Source: JARRJS01 sp037388885
Lineage (GTDB): Bacteria > Gemmatimonadota > Gemmatimonadetes > Longimicrobiales > RSA9
NCBI GenBank assembly: GCA_037388885.1
Contig: JARRJS010000114.1
Location: forward strand, 1 to 23,095
DNA length: 23,095 bases
Reading direction: 5' to 3'
Shown one piece after another: positions 5,631 through 13,239 of this stretch (positions within the stretch are counted from its first letter, which is position 1; each line of letters begins with the position of its first letter). The notes beneath the pieces are model-generated. The model saw only the letters and a program-made list of their open reading frames with translations. It was not told the origin of the DNA and searched no databases. Position numbers and translations under genes: made by a program.

Positions 5631-6605
5631 ATGTCGACTTTTCCGGATTACAGGATGCGGCGGCTTCGCCGCACGCCGACGCTGCGACGCATGGTGCGGG
5701 AGACGGTGGTACGGGTGGACGACCTGATCCTGCCGCTGTTCGCGGTACCGGGGCAGGGAGTGCGCAAGGCGGTGGAGTCCATGCCGGGTGTGGCGCAGAC
5801 GTCGGTGGACGAGCTGGTGAAGGACGCGGCGGAAGCGGCGGATCTGGGCGTGCCGGCGGTGCTGCTGTTCGGCATCCCGGAGCACAAGGACGAACAGGGC
5901 TCGGAGGCGTGGGCGGAGGACGGCGTCGTGCAGAACGCGGTGCGGGCCCTGAAGAAGGAAGTGCCCGACGTGGTCGTCATCACGGACGTGTGCATGTGCG
6001 AATACACGTCCCACGGGCACTGCGGCGTGGTGCGGGACGGTGACGTGGTGAACGACGAGACGCTGGACCTGCTGGCGCGCGAGGCGTTGAGCCATGCCCG
6101 CGCGGGCGCCGACATGGTGGCGCCCAGTGACATGATGGACGGGCGCGTGGCGGCGATCCGCGAGGCGCTGGACGACGACGGCTACAGCCACGTCCCCATC
6201 ATGTCGTACGCCGCCAAGTTCGCGTCGGCGTTCTACGGCCCGTTCCGGGACGCGGCGGAGAGCGCACCCCAGTTCGGCGACCGGCGCTCCTACCAGATGG
6301 ACCCCCCGAACGGGGACGAGGCAGTGCGCGAGGTCCTGCTGGACATCGAGGAGGGTGCCGACATCGTCATGGTCAAGCCGGCGCTGGCGTACCTGGACAT
6401 CATCCGGCGCGTGAAGGAGGAAACACAGTACCCGCTGGCGGCTTACCACGTCTCCGGAGAGTACGCCTGCATCCAGGCGGCCGCGCGCCTGGGCTGGCTG
6501 GACCTTGACGCCGCCATGCGCGAGGCGCTCACGTCCATCAAGCGTGCGGGCGCCGACCTGATCATGACGTACTGGGCGCGTGAGTTCGCGCGGGCGGCCG
6601 GCTAG
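5631..6605 (+). CDS. hemB: Delta-aminolevulinic acid dehydratase (porphobilinogen synthase)
   Basis: Condenses two 5-aminolevulinate molecules to porphobilinogen, the second committed step of tetrapyrrole synthesis, in the cytoplasm. With the ATG at 5631 the protein is 324 residues and begins MSTFPDYRMRRLRRTPTLRR, the usual family N-terminus. An upstream in-frame start at 5559 would add 24 unrelated residues, so I reject it. The active-site zinc cysteines are C121, C123 and C131 in VCMCEYTSHGHCG, so this is the Zn-type enzyme. The Schiff-base lysines are K196 (SYAAKFASAFYGPF) and K249 (MVKPALAYLD). The C-terminal YHVSGEYA and the end of the barrel are intact. hemA lies 2.3 kb downstream, separated by the LysM and ccsA-like genes. 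Confidence 0.97.
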   Translation: MSTFPDYRMRRLRRTPTLRRMVRETVVRVDDLILPLFAVPGQGVRKAVESMPGVAQTSVDELVKDAAEAADLGVPAVLLFGIPEHKDEQGSEAWAEDGVVQNAVRALKKEVPDVVVITDVCMCEYTSHGHCGVVRDGDVVNDETLDLLAREALSHARAGADMVAPSDMMDGRVAAIREALDDDGYSHVPIMSYAAKFASAFYGPFRDAAESAPQFGDRRSYQMDPPNGDEAVREVLLDIEEGADIVMVKPALAYLDIIRRVKEETQYPLAAYHVSGEYACIQAAARLGWLDLDAAMREALTSIKRAGADLIMTYWAREFARAAG

Positions 6606-6615
6606 CGCCGGCAGC

Positions 6616-6650
6616 GACCGATGACCGGCGACGGTCGCCGGTCATCGGTC
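6616..6650 (+). terminator. Long perfect hairpin after hemB
   Basis: GACCGATGACCGGCGA (6616-6631) pairs perfectly with 6635-6650, giving a 16-bp stem with a 3-nt loop, 10 bp past the hemB stop. No T-run follows, so it may stop transcription only weakly, or protect the 3' end of the hemB mRNA. Confidence 0.5.
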
Positions 6651-6653
6651 TGA

Positions 6654-6672
6654 TCGGCGGCTGCGCCGCCGA
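6654..6672. repeat. Solitary hairpin with TGC loop, array-like
   Basis: CGGCGGC-TGC-GCCGCCG (6655-6671), with a further T-A pair, forms an 8-bp stem right after the long hemB hairpin. Stem length and the TGC loop match the minus-oriented units of the hairpin arrays, but no CTAG linker is present, so membership is uncertain. Confidence 0.4.
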
Positions 6673-6691
6673 CCGCCTTCGATCGATCCCG

Positions 6692-6720
6692 TTGACCCCG
6701 GCGGAGTTACGCTCTAACTT
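6692..6720 (+). promoter_or_regulatory. Promoter of the LysM-protein gene
   Basis: TTGACC (6692-6697) and TAACTT (6715-6720) are separated by exactly 17 bp. This is the best sigma70-type promoter in the window. Transcription would begin near 6727, leaving a leader of about 114 nt before the GTG at 6841. Confidence 0.6.
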
Positions 6721-6727
6721 GAATCGA

Positions 6728-6743
6728 TTCTCCCCGGGGAAAA
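6728..6743. promoter_or_regulatory. Palindrome at the predicted transcription start
   Basis: TTCTCCCCGGGGAAAA is a 16-bp palindrome with one mismatched pair, centred between 6735 and 6736 and directly over the predicted +1 of the LysM-gene promoter. The position suits a repressor site, but it could also simply form a 5' hairpin in the transcript. Confidence 0.35.
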
Positions 6744-6840
6744 CGGGCGTGGGCCGGGACGAGCCGGTACGGCGATGATCCGAATCATGGCGGGTCACTG
6801 GAACGCCTGGGCCCCAACCCCCTTTGATGGAGAGTGCGCC

Positions 6841-7947
6841 GTGAAACGACAGCATCTATTGGCGACGATTGCACTGGCGCTGGCCACGCCGGTCCTGGCG
6901 CAGGAGCCCCAGACACCGGCACAGCAGAGCGCGCAGCAGCGGGAGCACGTGGTGAAGACGGGCGACACGCTGTGGGACCTCGCCCAGTTCTATTACCACA
7001 ACCCGTGGCAGTGGGGCCGGATCTACGAGGCGAACACGAGCGTCGTGGAGAATCCGCACTGGATCTATCCGGCAGAGCGCCTGGTCATTCCCGCCCTGGC
7101 GGACACGGCGGGCGCGCCGGCCCCGGCCGAGGCCACCCAGGTGGCGATGGTGCAACCGCAGCGTCATACGCGTTTCTACACGGCACAGCCAGCCGCGCCG
7201 CGGCAGGCGCAGGGGCCCACCGTCCTGACGGAAGAGGTGAAGGTGGAGCCGAACGTGCGGCCGGGCGATTTCTATGCGGCGCCGTGGCTGGAGCATCCGA
7301 ATTCGCTGAAGGTGGTGGGGAAGCTGGTAAGGGTGCGGCAGACGTCGGAGGTGGCGCGGCGCATGCACGAAGCCGCGTACCCGTTCGACATCGTGTACCT
7401 GGGCTATACGAGTGCGGAGCGGCCGATAAAGGGGGAGCGGCTCGTGCTGGTGAATATCGGGCGCGGCATGGGTGGCTACGGCAATGTCATCCAGCCAGCG
7501 GCGGTCGTCGATGTGCTGTCGACGGAGCGGGACGTGATGGCGGCGCAGGTCATCCAGCAGTTTGCGACGGTGCCGACGGGTGCGCTCGCGGTGCCGTACG
7601 AAGAGTTCCCGACACCTTCCGTCCCGAAGCCGACGCCGGTGAGCAATGGCGCGACGGGGAAGATCGTCGGGTTCTCGCGGGAGGATGCGATGCACGGGCT
7701 GGAGGCCACGGCGTTCATCTCGCTGGGCTCGGCAGACGGCGTCAAGATCGGCGACGAGCTGGAGGCGTTCGCTCCGGAGCGGTCGGCCGGACCGGTGGGC
7801 GCGCGACACGTGCTGCCGGAGGAGAAGGTGGCGGATCTGCGGATCGTGCGCGTGATGGAACGATCGGCGACCGCGCGGGTTTTTCATGTGGCGTACCCGG
7901 CGCTGGAATCGGGGCTGCCGGTCCGTATCGTCCGGAAGATGCCCTGA
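6841..7947 (+). CDS. Secreted LysM-domain protein
   Basis: A 368-residue exported protein. The GTG at 6841 is preceded by GGAGAG with a 6-nt gap and yields a textbook signal peptide (MKRQHLLATIALALATPVLA, cleavage before QEP). A longer in-frame start at 6775 would bury this signal, so I reject it. Residues 36-84 are a LysM domain (HVVKTGDTLWDLAQFYYHNP, then WIYPAERLVIP), which binds peptidoglycan glycan chains. The rest (about 90-368) is mostly beta-type sequence without a motif I can name, with a Pro-rich break near 255-265 (PTPSVPKPTPVS). A role at the cell wall or periplasm is inferred. It has its own promoter and stands between hemB and the ccsA-like gene; two hairpins follow its stop. 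Confidence 0.85.
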   Translation: MKRQHLLATIALALATPVLAQEPQTPAQQSAQQREHVVKTGDTLWDLAQFYYHNPWQWGRIYEANTSVVENPHWIYPAERLVIPALADTAGAPAPAEATQVAMVQPQRHTRFYTAQPAAPRQAQGPTVLTEEVKVEPNVRPGDFYAAPWLEHPNSLKVVGKLVRVRQTSEVARRMHEAAYPFDIVYLGYTSAERPIKGERLVLVNIGRGMGGYGNVIQPAAVVDVLSTERDVMAAQVIQQFATVPTGALAVPYEEFPTPSVPKPTPVSNGATGKIVGFSREDAMHGLEATAFISLGSADGVKIGDELEAFAPERSAGPVGARHVLPEEKVADLRIVRVMERSATARVFHVAYPALESGLPVRIVRKMP

Positions 7948-7974
7948 CGACTGAAGGTCAGGCGGACGGGAACA

Positions 7975-8018
7975 CCGGGCGGAAGCCCGGGCGGACGGCG
8001 GGCGCCATCAGGCGCCCG
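7975..8018 (+). terminator. Two hairpins between the LysM and ccsA-like genes
   Basis: CCGGGC-GGAA-GCCCGG (7975-7990) and CGGGCGCC-ATCA-GGCGCCCG (7999-8018) occupy most of the 91-bp gap. There is no T-run, so they may be attenuators, RNA-stability elements or degenerate members of the hairpin family rather than strong terminators. Confidence 0.4.
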
Positions 8019-8038
8019 TGTCTGCATTACGGAGACGA

Positions 8039-8854
8039 ATGATCACAACGCTGAGCATAATTGCGGTGGTGCTGTACGGTGGGGCGGAGCTGGTGTTCGC
8101 CGGTTCGCTGGCGGGCGGACGACGGGCGGCTCCCCGGGCGGGTTCCACGCTGGTGGCTCTGGCGGTGATTCTGCACGGTCTGGCTCTCGCCGCCTACACG
8201 ACGCGCTTCGGCGAGCTGCCGCTGGTGGGCGTGGGCCCCTCCCTGTCCACCTTCTCGTTCCTGGTGGCGCTTACCGCTCTCGGCGCCACGTCGTTGAAGG
8301 AAACGCGGCCGCTCGGCCTGGTGCTCATGCCCATCGTGGCGGTGGCGCTCATCGCCGCGCTGATCCTGGGCCTGGCGCCGGCGGGCGAAGCACTGGCGTT
8401 CCGGGGCATCTGGTTCGGGCTGCACGTGGTGCTGTCCTTCGTCGGGTACGCCGGCCTGGCCGTCGCGTTCGCCGCCGGGCTGCTCTACCTGCTGCAGTTC
8501 CGGGAGCTGAAGGGCAAACATTTCGGCCGCATGTTCCGATTCTTCCCGTCCCTCGAGACCCTGGACCGCCTGGGCGGCTGGGGCCTGATCCTCGGTTTCC
8601 CCGCCCTGACCCTGGGCCTGATCATCGGGTGGGGCTGGGCGTCACGCTTCAACCAGCAGTTCGGCGCGGACAACCCCAAGGTGCTGTGGGGCGTGTTGAC
8701 GTGGCTGATCTTCGTGGTGGCGCTGGGCGGCCGGAACGTCGGCACCAGCAGGGACCGACGAGGCGCGTTGCTGTCGGTGGTGGGGTTCCTGGTGGTGGTT
8801 GTCGCGTACGTGGTGCTCCGGCTGCTCATGCCGTCGGGACGCCTGTTCCTGTAA
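8039..8854 (+). CDS. ccsA: CcsA/HemX-like cytochrome c assembly membrane protein
   Basis: A 271-residue polytopic membrane protein with about eight hydrophobic segments (near 1-22, 37-53, 69-84, 92-113, 125-153, 182-200, 215-230 and 243-263). The segment RGIWFGLHVVLSFVGYAGLA (122-141) and the late WGVLTWLIFV are typical of the cytochrome c assembly family (CcsA/CcmC/HemX). H47 and H129 in membrane segments are candidate haem ligands. The ATG at 8039 follows GGAGA with a 4-nt gap; an in-frame GTG-type start at 8018 has no such site. Placed directly before hemA (9-bp gap), it corresponds to the hemX-hemA arrangement, where HemX affects HemA levels in Bacillus. Whether it handles haem for cytochrome c or modulates HemA cannot be decided from sequence. 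Confidence 0.85.
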   Translation: MITTLSIIAVVLYGGAELVFAGSLAGGRRAAPRAGSTLVALAVILHGLALAAYTTRFGELPLVGVGPSLSTFSFLVALTALGATSLKETRPLGLVLMPIVAVALIAALILGLAPAGEALAFRGIWFGLHVVLSFVGYAGLAVAFAAGLLYLLQFRELKGKHFGRMFRFFPSLETLDRLGGWGLILGFPALTLGLIIGWGWASRFNQQFGADNPKVLWGVLTWLIFVVALGGRNVGTSRDRRGALLSVVGFLVVVVAYVVLRLLMPSGRLFL

Positions 8855-8863
8855 CCGGTTCTG

Positions 8864-10198
8864 ATGGCTCTCGCGGTCGTAGGACTCAGTCACCACACGG
8901 CGCCCCTGGATGTCCGGGAGCAGCTCGTGTTCACGCCCCAGCAGGCGGAACGGGCCATGCTGGAGCTCAAGTCGACGGGTGCGGCCGCGGAGGCGGTGAT
9001 CCTGTCGACGTGCAATCGGACGGAGTTGTACTTCGTGGAGCCCGTGTCCGAGGACGCGTCGGCGGCAGAGCGGGATGCGGCGGCCTCGGCGAGCCGGGAT
9101 GCGGCGGAGGTGCTGCTGGCGGAGCGGGCGGGCACCACGCCGGAGAAGCTGCGGCCGTACCTGTACCACCACCGTGCGCGTGCGGCGGCCGGGCACCTGT
9201 TCCGGGTGGTGACGAGCCTGGACAGCATGGTGCTGGGCGAGGCCCAGATCCAGGGCCAGGTGAAGGCGGCGTACGAGCTGGCCGCATCGTTGCAGTCGCC
9301 CATGACCGGCCCCATCCTGTCGCGCCTGTTCCAGACGGCGCTGTCGGTCGGGGGCAAGGTGCGCAACGAGACGGCGCTGGGCATGGGTGCGGCGTCGGTG
9401 CCGGCGGCGGCCGTCGAGCTGGCGAAGAAGATCTTCGGGTCGTTGAAAGGCCGCCGTGCGCTGGTGCTGGGCGCGGGCGAGATGAGCGAGCTGGCGTTGA
9501 CGGCGCTGACGGGCGAGGGGGTGGAAGGCGTCGTGGTGGTGAACCGGTCGCCGCAGCGGGCACAGGAGCTGGCGCAGAAAGTGGGCGGCCGTTCCGTTCC
9601 GTACGACGCGCTGGGCGACATGCTGGGCGAGGCGGACATCGTGGCGACGGCCACGTCGGCGCCGCACGCGGTGATCACGCGGCAGCTGATGGAGCGGTCG
9701 CTGTCGGGTGGGCCGCGCAAGCCGCTGCTGATCCTGGACATCGCGCTGCCGCGAGACGTGGAGCCGGCGGTGGGCGGCGTGGAAAACGTGTTCCTGTACG
9801 ACATCGACGACCTGACGCAGATCGTCGATGAGAATCTCGAGCGTCGCAAGGATGAGCTGCCGGAGGCGGAGCGCATGGTGTCCGCGTCGGTGGACGAGTT
9901 CTGGGCTTGGTACACGTCGCTCGAAGTCGTGCCGCTGATCCGGGCGCTGCGGGGCCGGGCGGAATCCATGCGGCGCACGGAGCTGGAGAAGACGTTCCGG
10001 CGCATGCAGCACCTGTCGGCCGAGGACCGGGAGGCGGTGGACGTGCTGACGAAACAGCTGTTGAACAAGGTTCTGCACCAGCCGACGGTGCGCCTGCGGG
10101 AAGCGGCCAGCAACGGCAAGGGACCGGGCGTGGTGGAGGCGGCGCGCTACCTGTTCCAGATCGATCTCCGGAATATCAAGGAGTCAGACGACGAATGA
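8864..10198 (+). CDS. hemA: Glutamyl-tRNA reductase
   Basis: Reduces glutamate on tRNA-Glu to glutamate-1-semialdehyde with NADPH, the first step of the C5 route to haem. The 444-residue protein starts MALAVVGLSHHTAPLDVRE. The catalytic cysteine is C50 in STCNRTELY. LDSMVLGEAQIQGQVKAAY, the Rossmann segment VLGAGEMSELAL and the C-terminal dimerisation helices are all present. Between TCNRTELY and the next conserved segment there are about 12 more residues than in E. coli HemA, formed by the Ala/Asp-rich SEDASAAERDAAASASRDAA (61-80). The DNA here (about 9050-9115) contains GGATGCGGCGG words like the rimI repeats. The stop overlaps the next start (ATGA). Confidence 0.97.
   Translation: MALAVVGLSHHTAPLDVREQLVFTPQQAERAMLELKSTGAAAEAVILSTCNRTELYFVEPVSEDASAAERDAAASASRDAAEVLLAERAGTTPEKLRPYLYHHRARAAAGHLFRVVTSLDSMVLGEAQIQGQVKAAYELAASLQSPMTGPILSRLFQTALSVGGKVRNETALGMGAASVPAAAVELAKKIFGSLKGRRALVLGAGEMSELALTALTGEGVEGVVVVNRSPQRAQELAQKVGGRSVPYDALGDMLGEADIVATATSAPHAVITRQLMERSLSGGPRKPLLILDIALPRDVEPAVGGVENVFLYDIDDLTQIVDENLERRKDELPEAERMVSASVDEFWAWYTSLEVVPLIRALRGRAESMRRTELEKTFRRMQHLSAEDREAVDVLTKQLLNKVLHQPTVRLREAASNGKGPGVVEAARYLFQIDLRNIKESDDE
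9050..9115 (+). repeat. Repeat-like Ala-rich insertion within hemA
   Basis: AGGACGCGTCGGCGGCAGAG, then GGATGCGGCGGCCTCGGCGA and then GGATGCGGCGGAG follow each other with a period of about 22-24 bp. The word GGAYGCGGCnTCGGCG is shared with the 21-bp repeats in the rimI tail (5284-5367). The translated DAA(A)SA peptides are alike in the two genes. Confidence 0.5.
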
Positions 10199-11154
10199 GC
10201 TCGAGACGGGTGCTGGTCACGGGTGGGGCTGGCTTCATCGGCAGCCACGTGGCCGACGGGTTTCTTGCGCGCGGCGACCGCGTGTGGATCGTGGACGACC
10301 TGTCGACGGGTCGTCGTGAGAACCTGCCGGCGGGCGCCGAGTTCGTGGAGGCCGACATCGGCAGCCCGGAGACCGAGGCGCTGTTCCGCGATGTGGGCGG
10401 CTTCGACATCGTCGATCATCACGCCGCGCAGATCGACGTGCGCAAGTCGGTCGCGGATCCGCGGCACGATGCGCGGATCAACCTGGACGGGTTCCTGAAC
10501 GTGCTGGAAGCCGGACGCCGCTACGGCGTGGGGCGCGTCATCTTCGTGTCTTCGGGCGGCGTGGTGTACGGCGAGCCGGAGCTGCGACCGACGCCGGAGA
10601 CGGCGCCCAAGGTGCCGCTCTCGCCCTACGGCGTGACCAAGCTGGCGGCGGAGCAGTACCTGTACTATTACGCCAACGTGCACGGGCTCGAGTGCGTGGC
10701 GCTGCGCTACTCCAACGTGTACGGGCCGCGCCAGGACCCGCACGGGGAGGCGGGCGTGGTGGCGATCTTCTCCAACCGGCTGCTGGCCGGCAGCCCCCTG
10801 ACGGTGTACGGCGACGGCGAGCAGACGCGGGACTATGTATTCGTCGGCGACGTCGCGGCGGCGAACATGCTCGCGAGCGAGCTGCCGCTGCCACCGGCCC
10901 GCACGCTGGATGACCGGGCGTTCAACGTGGGCACGGGGCGGGAGACGTCGGTGAACGAGCTGGCCCGGGCGCTCATGCGCAGCACGGGCCGGGAGGTGGC
11001 CATGGAGAATGCGGCTGCGCGGCCGGGCGAGCTCGAGCGTTCGTGCCTGGACAACCGCAAGCTGTCGGCCGCGGGCTGGCGGGCGGCCACGCCGCTGGAG
11101 GTTGGACTGCGCCAGACCTACGACCACATCGCGAAGGAGGGGGACGGGAGGTGA
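10195..11154 (+). CDS. NAD-dependent epimerase/dehydratase (UDP-glucose 4-epimerase type)
   Basis: An extended short-chain dehydrogenase of 319 residues acting on nucleotide sugars. It has GGAGFIGSH (10-18) for NAD binding, SSGGVVYG (119-126), the catalytic Y145 and K149 in SPYGVTK, and RYSNVYGPRQDP, all characteristic of the GalE/UDP-GlcNAc 4-epimerase group. YGDGEQTRDYVFVGDV and FNVGTG near the C-terminus support sugar-nucleotide specificity; the exact sugar cannot be told. The ATG at 10195 lies in the hemA stop (ATGA), with AAGGAGT upstream, and the stop overlaps the tolQ start (GTGA). Translational coupling with both neighbours is therefore likely, although its function does not obviously match either. 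Confidence 0.9.
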   Translation: MSSRRVLVTGGAGFIGSHVADGFLARGDRVWIVDDLSTGRRENLPAGAEFVEADIGSPETEALFRDVGGFDIVDHHAAQIDVRKSVADPRHDARINLDGFLNVLEAGRRYGVGRVIFVSSGGVVYGEPELRPTPETAPKVPLSPYGVTKLAAEQYLYYYANVHGLECVALRYSNVYGPRQDPHGEAGVVAIFSNRLLAGSPLTVYGDGEQTRDYVFVGDVAAANMLASELPLPPARTLDDRAFNVGTGRETSVNELARALMRSTGREVAMENAAARPGELERSCLDNRKLSAAGWRAATPLEVGLRQTYDHIAKEGDGR

Positions 11155-11867
11155 ACATCCTCGCACAACTCCGGCTCCAGGCCCCGGAGGGGCCCCTGGA
11201 CATGCTCACACACGCCACCATCGCCACCAAGATCGTGCTGGTGGTGCTGGCCGTGTTCTCGTTGGCCAGCTGGGTGATTATCTTCTGGAAGCTCGGGCAG
11301 TTCCGACGTCTCAAGAACCAGGGCATCCGGTTCCTGCAGGCCATCGAGCGGACACCGCAGCTGCGCTCGGCGTACCGCTCCATCGCCCGGTTGCCGGAAT
11401 CGCCCTACTCACGCGTGTTCCGGCAAGGCATCGGCTTCTTCAGCGCGTTGCGGCCGAACGCCCTGGAGCAGGAAGACCTCAACGGCGAGGGCCTGACGGA
11501 GGCGCAGCTCCAGGCGATGCGTCTGGTGCTGGAGAAGAGCCAGGCGGAAGAGCGCGACGTCCTGGCAGCGGGCCTGCCGTGGCTCGCGGTCATCGGCACC
11601 GTGTCCCCCCTGCTGGGCTTGTTGGGCACGGTGATCGGCGTCATGGATGCGTTCCTGGGCATCACGGCGACCGGCAGCGCGAACATCGGCGCCGTGGCGC
11701 CGGGCATCGCGGAAGCGCTCATCACGACGGTGGCAGGGCTGACCGTCGCGATCCCCGCCGTCATGGCGTACAACTACTTCGTCAGTCGCCTGAACTACTT
11801 CGCGGGCGAGCTGGAAGGCTTTGCCAGCGAGTTCATCGGCACCCTGGCCAAGGAAGGCCTGCTGTAG
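11151..11867 (+). CDS. tolQ: TolQ/ExbB-family proton-channel protein
   Basis: Inner-membrane stator subunit of the Tol system, which with TolR uses the proton gradient to drive TolA/TonB-like motion across the periplasm. The 238-residue protein has an N-terminal transmembrane helix (about 24-47), a cytoplasmic domain (about 50-140), and two C-terminal helices with the family signature PWLAVIGTVSPLLGLLGTVIGVMDAF (143-168) and GIAEALITTVAGLTVAIPAVMAYN (185-208). The start is GTG at 11151, overlapping the epimerase stop (GTGA), with GAAGGAGGGGG upstream; the longer upstream frame reads through the epimerase and is not family-like. tolR begins directly after its stop. Confidence 0.92.
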   Translation: MNILAQLRLQAPEGPLDMLTHATIATKIVLVVLAVFSLASWVIIFWKLGQFRRLKNQGIRFLQAIERTPQLRSAYRSIARLPESPYSRVFRQGIGFFSALRPNALEQEDLNGEGLTEAQLQAMRLVLEKSQAEERDVLAAGLPWLAVIGTVSPLLGLLGTVIGVMDAFLGITATGSANIGAVAPGIAEALITTVAGLTVAIPAVMAYNYFVSRLNYFAGELEGFASEFIGTLAKEGLL

Positions 11868-11868
11868 C

Positions 11869-12297
11869 ATGTGGGAGTCGGGGAAGAGTCGCGAGCGCGG
11901 CACCCTGCCGCTGTCGGTGGACATCAACGTCACCAACCTGGTGGACGTGGCGTTCACGCTGCTCGTCATCTTCATCATCACGGCGCCCATGCTCCAGGGC
12001 GGCGTCGACGTGCAGCTGCCCCAGACGCAGTCCACGCCCATCACGGCTTCGGAGGGCGTGATCATCACGGTGGCCAAGGACGGCAAGATCTACCTGGGCG
12101 ACCTGCCGGTGGAGTCGCTGGACGAGCTGGCGCAGCGGTTCCCGGATTTCGTGAAGGCGAAGAAGACGAACCAGGTCTTCCTGAAGGGTGACAAGGACGT
12201 GCCGTACGGCCGCGTCCTGCAGGTGTTCACGACGCTGCTGCGGCTGGATGTGGCGCAGGTGGCCCTGGTGGTGGAGCCGCCGGCGAGGCGACGATGA
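11869..12297 (+). CDS. tolR: TolR/ExbD-family protein
   Basis: A 142-residue single-span inner-membrane protein, partner of TolQ. The transmembrane segment NLVDVAFTLLVIFIITAPML (about 23-42) carries the conserved proton-path aspartate D26. The periplasmic domain ends with VLQVFTTLLRLDVAQVALVVEP, as in the family. The ATG lies one base after the tolQ TAG, with AAGGAAGG upstream. The stop overlaps the ATG of the TonB-like gene (ATGA). Confidence 0.92.
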   Translation: MWESGKSRERGTLPLSVDINVTNLVDVAFTLLVIFIITAPMLQGGVDVQLPQTQSTPITASEGVIITVAKDGKIYLGDLPVESLDELAQRFPDFVKAKKTNQVFLKGDKDVPYGRVLQVFTTLLRLDVAQVALVVEPPARRR

Positions 12298-12971
12298 GGC
12301 CGGATCGCTCGCGGCCGGGCGGCAGGGCACTGACGGCGTCCGTGGTGCTGCACGTGGTGTTCTTCGCCCTGCTCTTCGTGGGCGTGGCGCGGCCGTCGCC
12401 CCTGCCTCAGTTCAAGGCGTACCGCGTAGAGCTGGTGGCCGCGCCGCCGCCGGCCCCCGTGGAGAAGGAGACGCCGGTGGCAGAGAAGCAGCCGGAGTCC
12501 CAGCCCGCGCCGAAACCACCGCCCAAGACGCCCGAGCCCAAGGCGAAGGCGAAGGCGGAGCCGCCGAAACCGAAGCCGGAGCCGAAGACCGAGAAGGCCG
12601 AACCCAAGGAGCAGCCGGCGAGCAAGCCCAAGGACGAGGAGACGACGGGCACCGGCCGGGATGCGCTGAACCTGTCCCTCAAGGGCGCGGAGTCGGAGTA
12701 CTCGGGCTACTACGCCAACGTCACTACGCAGATCAACCGCTATTTCCGCTGGACCGGAACCGCGCATCCGGTGGCGGAAGTATACTTCGTGATCAACCGG
12801 GACGGCTCGGTGGGCGACATCCGGCTGGTCCGCCGCTCCGGCAACCCGGCGTTCGATTTCGAGGCCATCGGCGCCATCGAGCAGGCCGGCCAGCGGCATG
12901 CGTTCGGCCCGCTGCCCGAAGGCCTGGGTGATCGGTTGCCGGTTCGGTTCACGTTCCAGCCTCCGCAGTGA
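12294..12971 (+). CDS. TonB/TolA-like energy-transducing protein
   Basis: A 225-residue protein with a short cytoplasmic N-terminus, one transmembrane helix (about 13-32), a Pro/Lys/Glu-rich periplasmic linker (about 48-118, many PKP and PEPK steps) and a C-terminal domain (about 135-222). The C-terminal segment VAEVYFVINRDGSVGDIRLVRRSGNPAFDFEAIGAI is TonB_C/TolA_C-like. It occupies the tolA position after tolR, so it most likely spans the periplasm to reach TolB and Pal. By domain it could also be called TonB. Its stop codon lies inside a 13-bp inverted repeat. Confidence 0.85.
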   Translation: MRPDRSRPGGRALTASVVLHVVFFALLFVGVARPSPLPQFKAYRVELVAAPPPAPVEKETPVAEKQPESQPAPKPPPKTPEPKAKAKAEPPKPKPEPKTEKAEPKEQPASKPKDEETTGTGRDALNLSLKGAESEYSGYYANVTTQINRYFRWTGTAHPVAEVYFVINRDGSVGDIRLVRRSGNPAFDFEAIGAIEQAGQRHAFGPLPEGLGDRLPVRFTFQPPQ

Positions 12972-13002
12972 GCCGCCTGCCGCTGGCGCGGCGGCTCACT
13001 GC
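12965..13002 (+). terminator. 13-bp perfect inverted repeat over the tonB-like stop codon
   Basis: GCAGTGAGCCGCC (12965-12977) pairs perfectly with GGCGGCTCACTGC (12990-13002) across a 12-nt loop. The TGA stop (12969-12971) is inside the left arm. No T-run follows. It closes the ccsA-to-tonB-like run and is the likely transcript end or an mRNA-stabilising stem. Confidence 0.5.
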
Positions 13003-13017
13003 GGCGGCGGGTCCGCG

Positions 13018-13084
13018 GCCGCGCCTTGCGGCGCGGCTAGGATGGGGCCTTCGGCCTCTAGGACGCGGCGCCTTTCGGCGCCGC
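13018..13084 (-). repeat. Hairpin array 5, minus orientation
   Basis: Three hairpins are present: GCCGCGCC-TTGC-GGCGCGGC (13018-13037), a 6-bp stem with one G-T pair and loop TTC (13044-13058), and GCGGCGCC-TTTC-GGCGCCGC (13065-13084). They are joined by CTAGGATG and CTAGGACG linkers and followed by CTAGGCG. Each stem is different; the frame is the reverse complement of arrays 1, 3 and 6. Confidence 0.85.
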
Positions 13085-13239
13085 TAGGCGGGCGTGGGCT
13101 GGCTTGCCGGCGACCGGTGGGTGTTGGCGGGGTAAGCAAGGTCCGGTTGCAGGCGTGCGAGAGGCGGGTGCGTCGAGGCGGTGTCCGCGGGGTAGCGAAG
13201 CGCCGGGCACCGGCGTATGCAAGGACCCGGCCGGGCGAA
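13085..13239. other. Central spacer between divergent arrays 5 and 6
   Basis: I see no gene in this 155-bp stretch, nor a credible promoter. It contains GCGCCGGGCACCGGCGTA (13200-13217), matching 17 of 18 bases at 1573-1590 in the other spacer, and ends in CGAA just before CCTAG. Its beginning (GGCGTGGGCTGGCTT, 13091-13105) resembles the sequence after array 4 (GGCTGGCTTTG near 5503). Confidence 0.5.
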
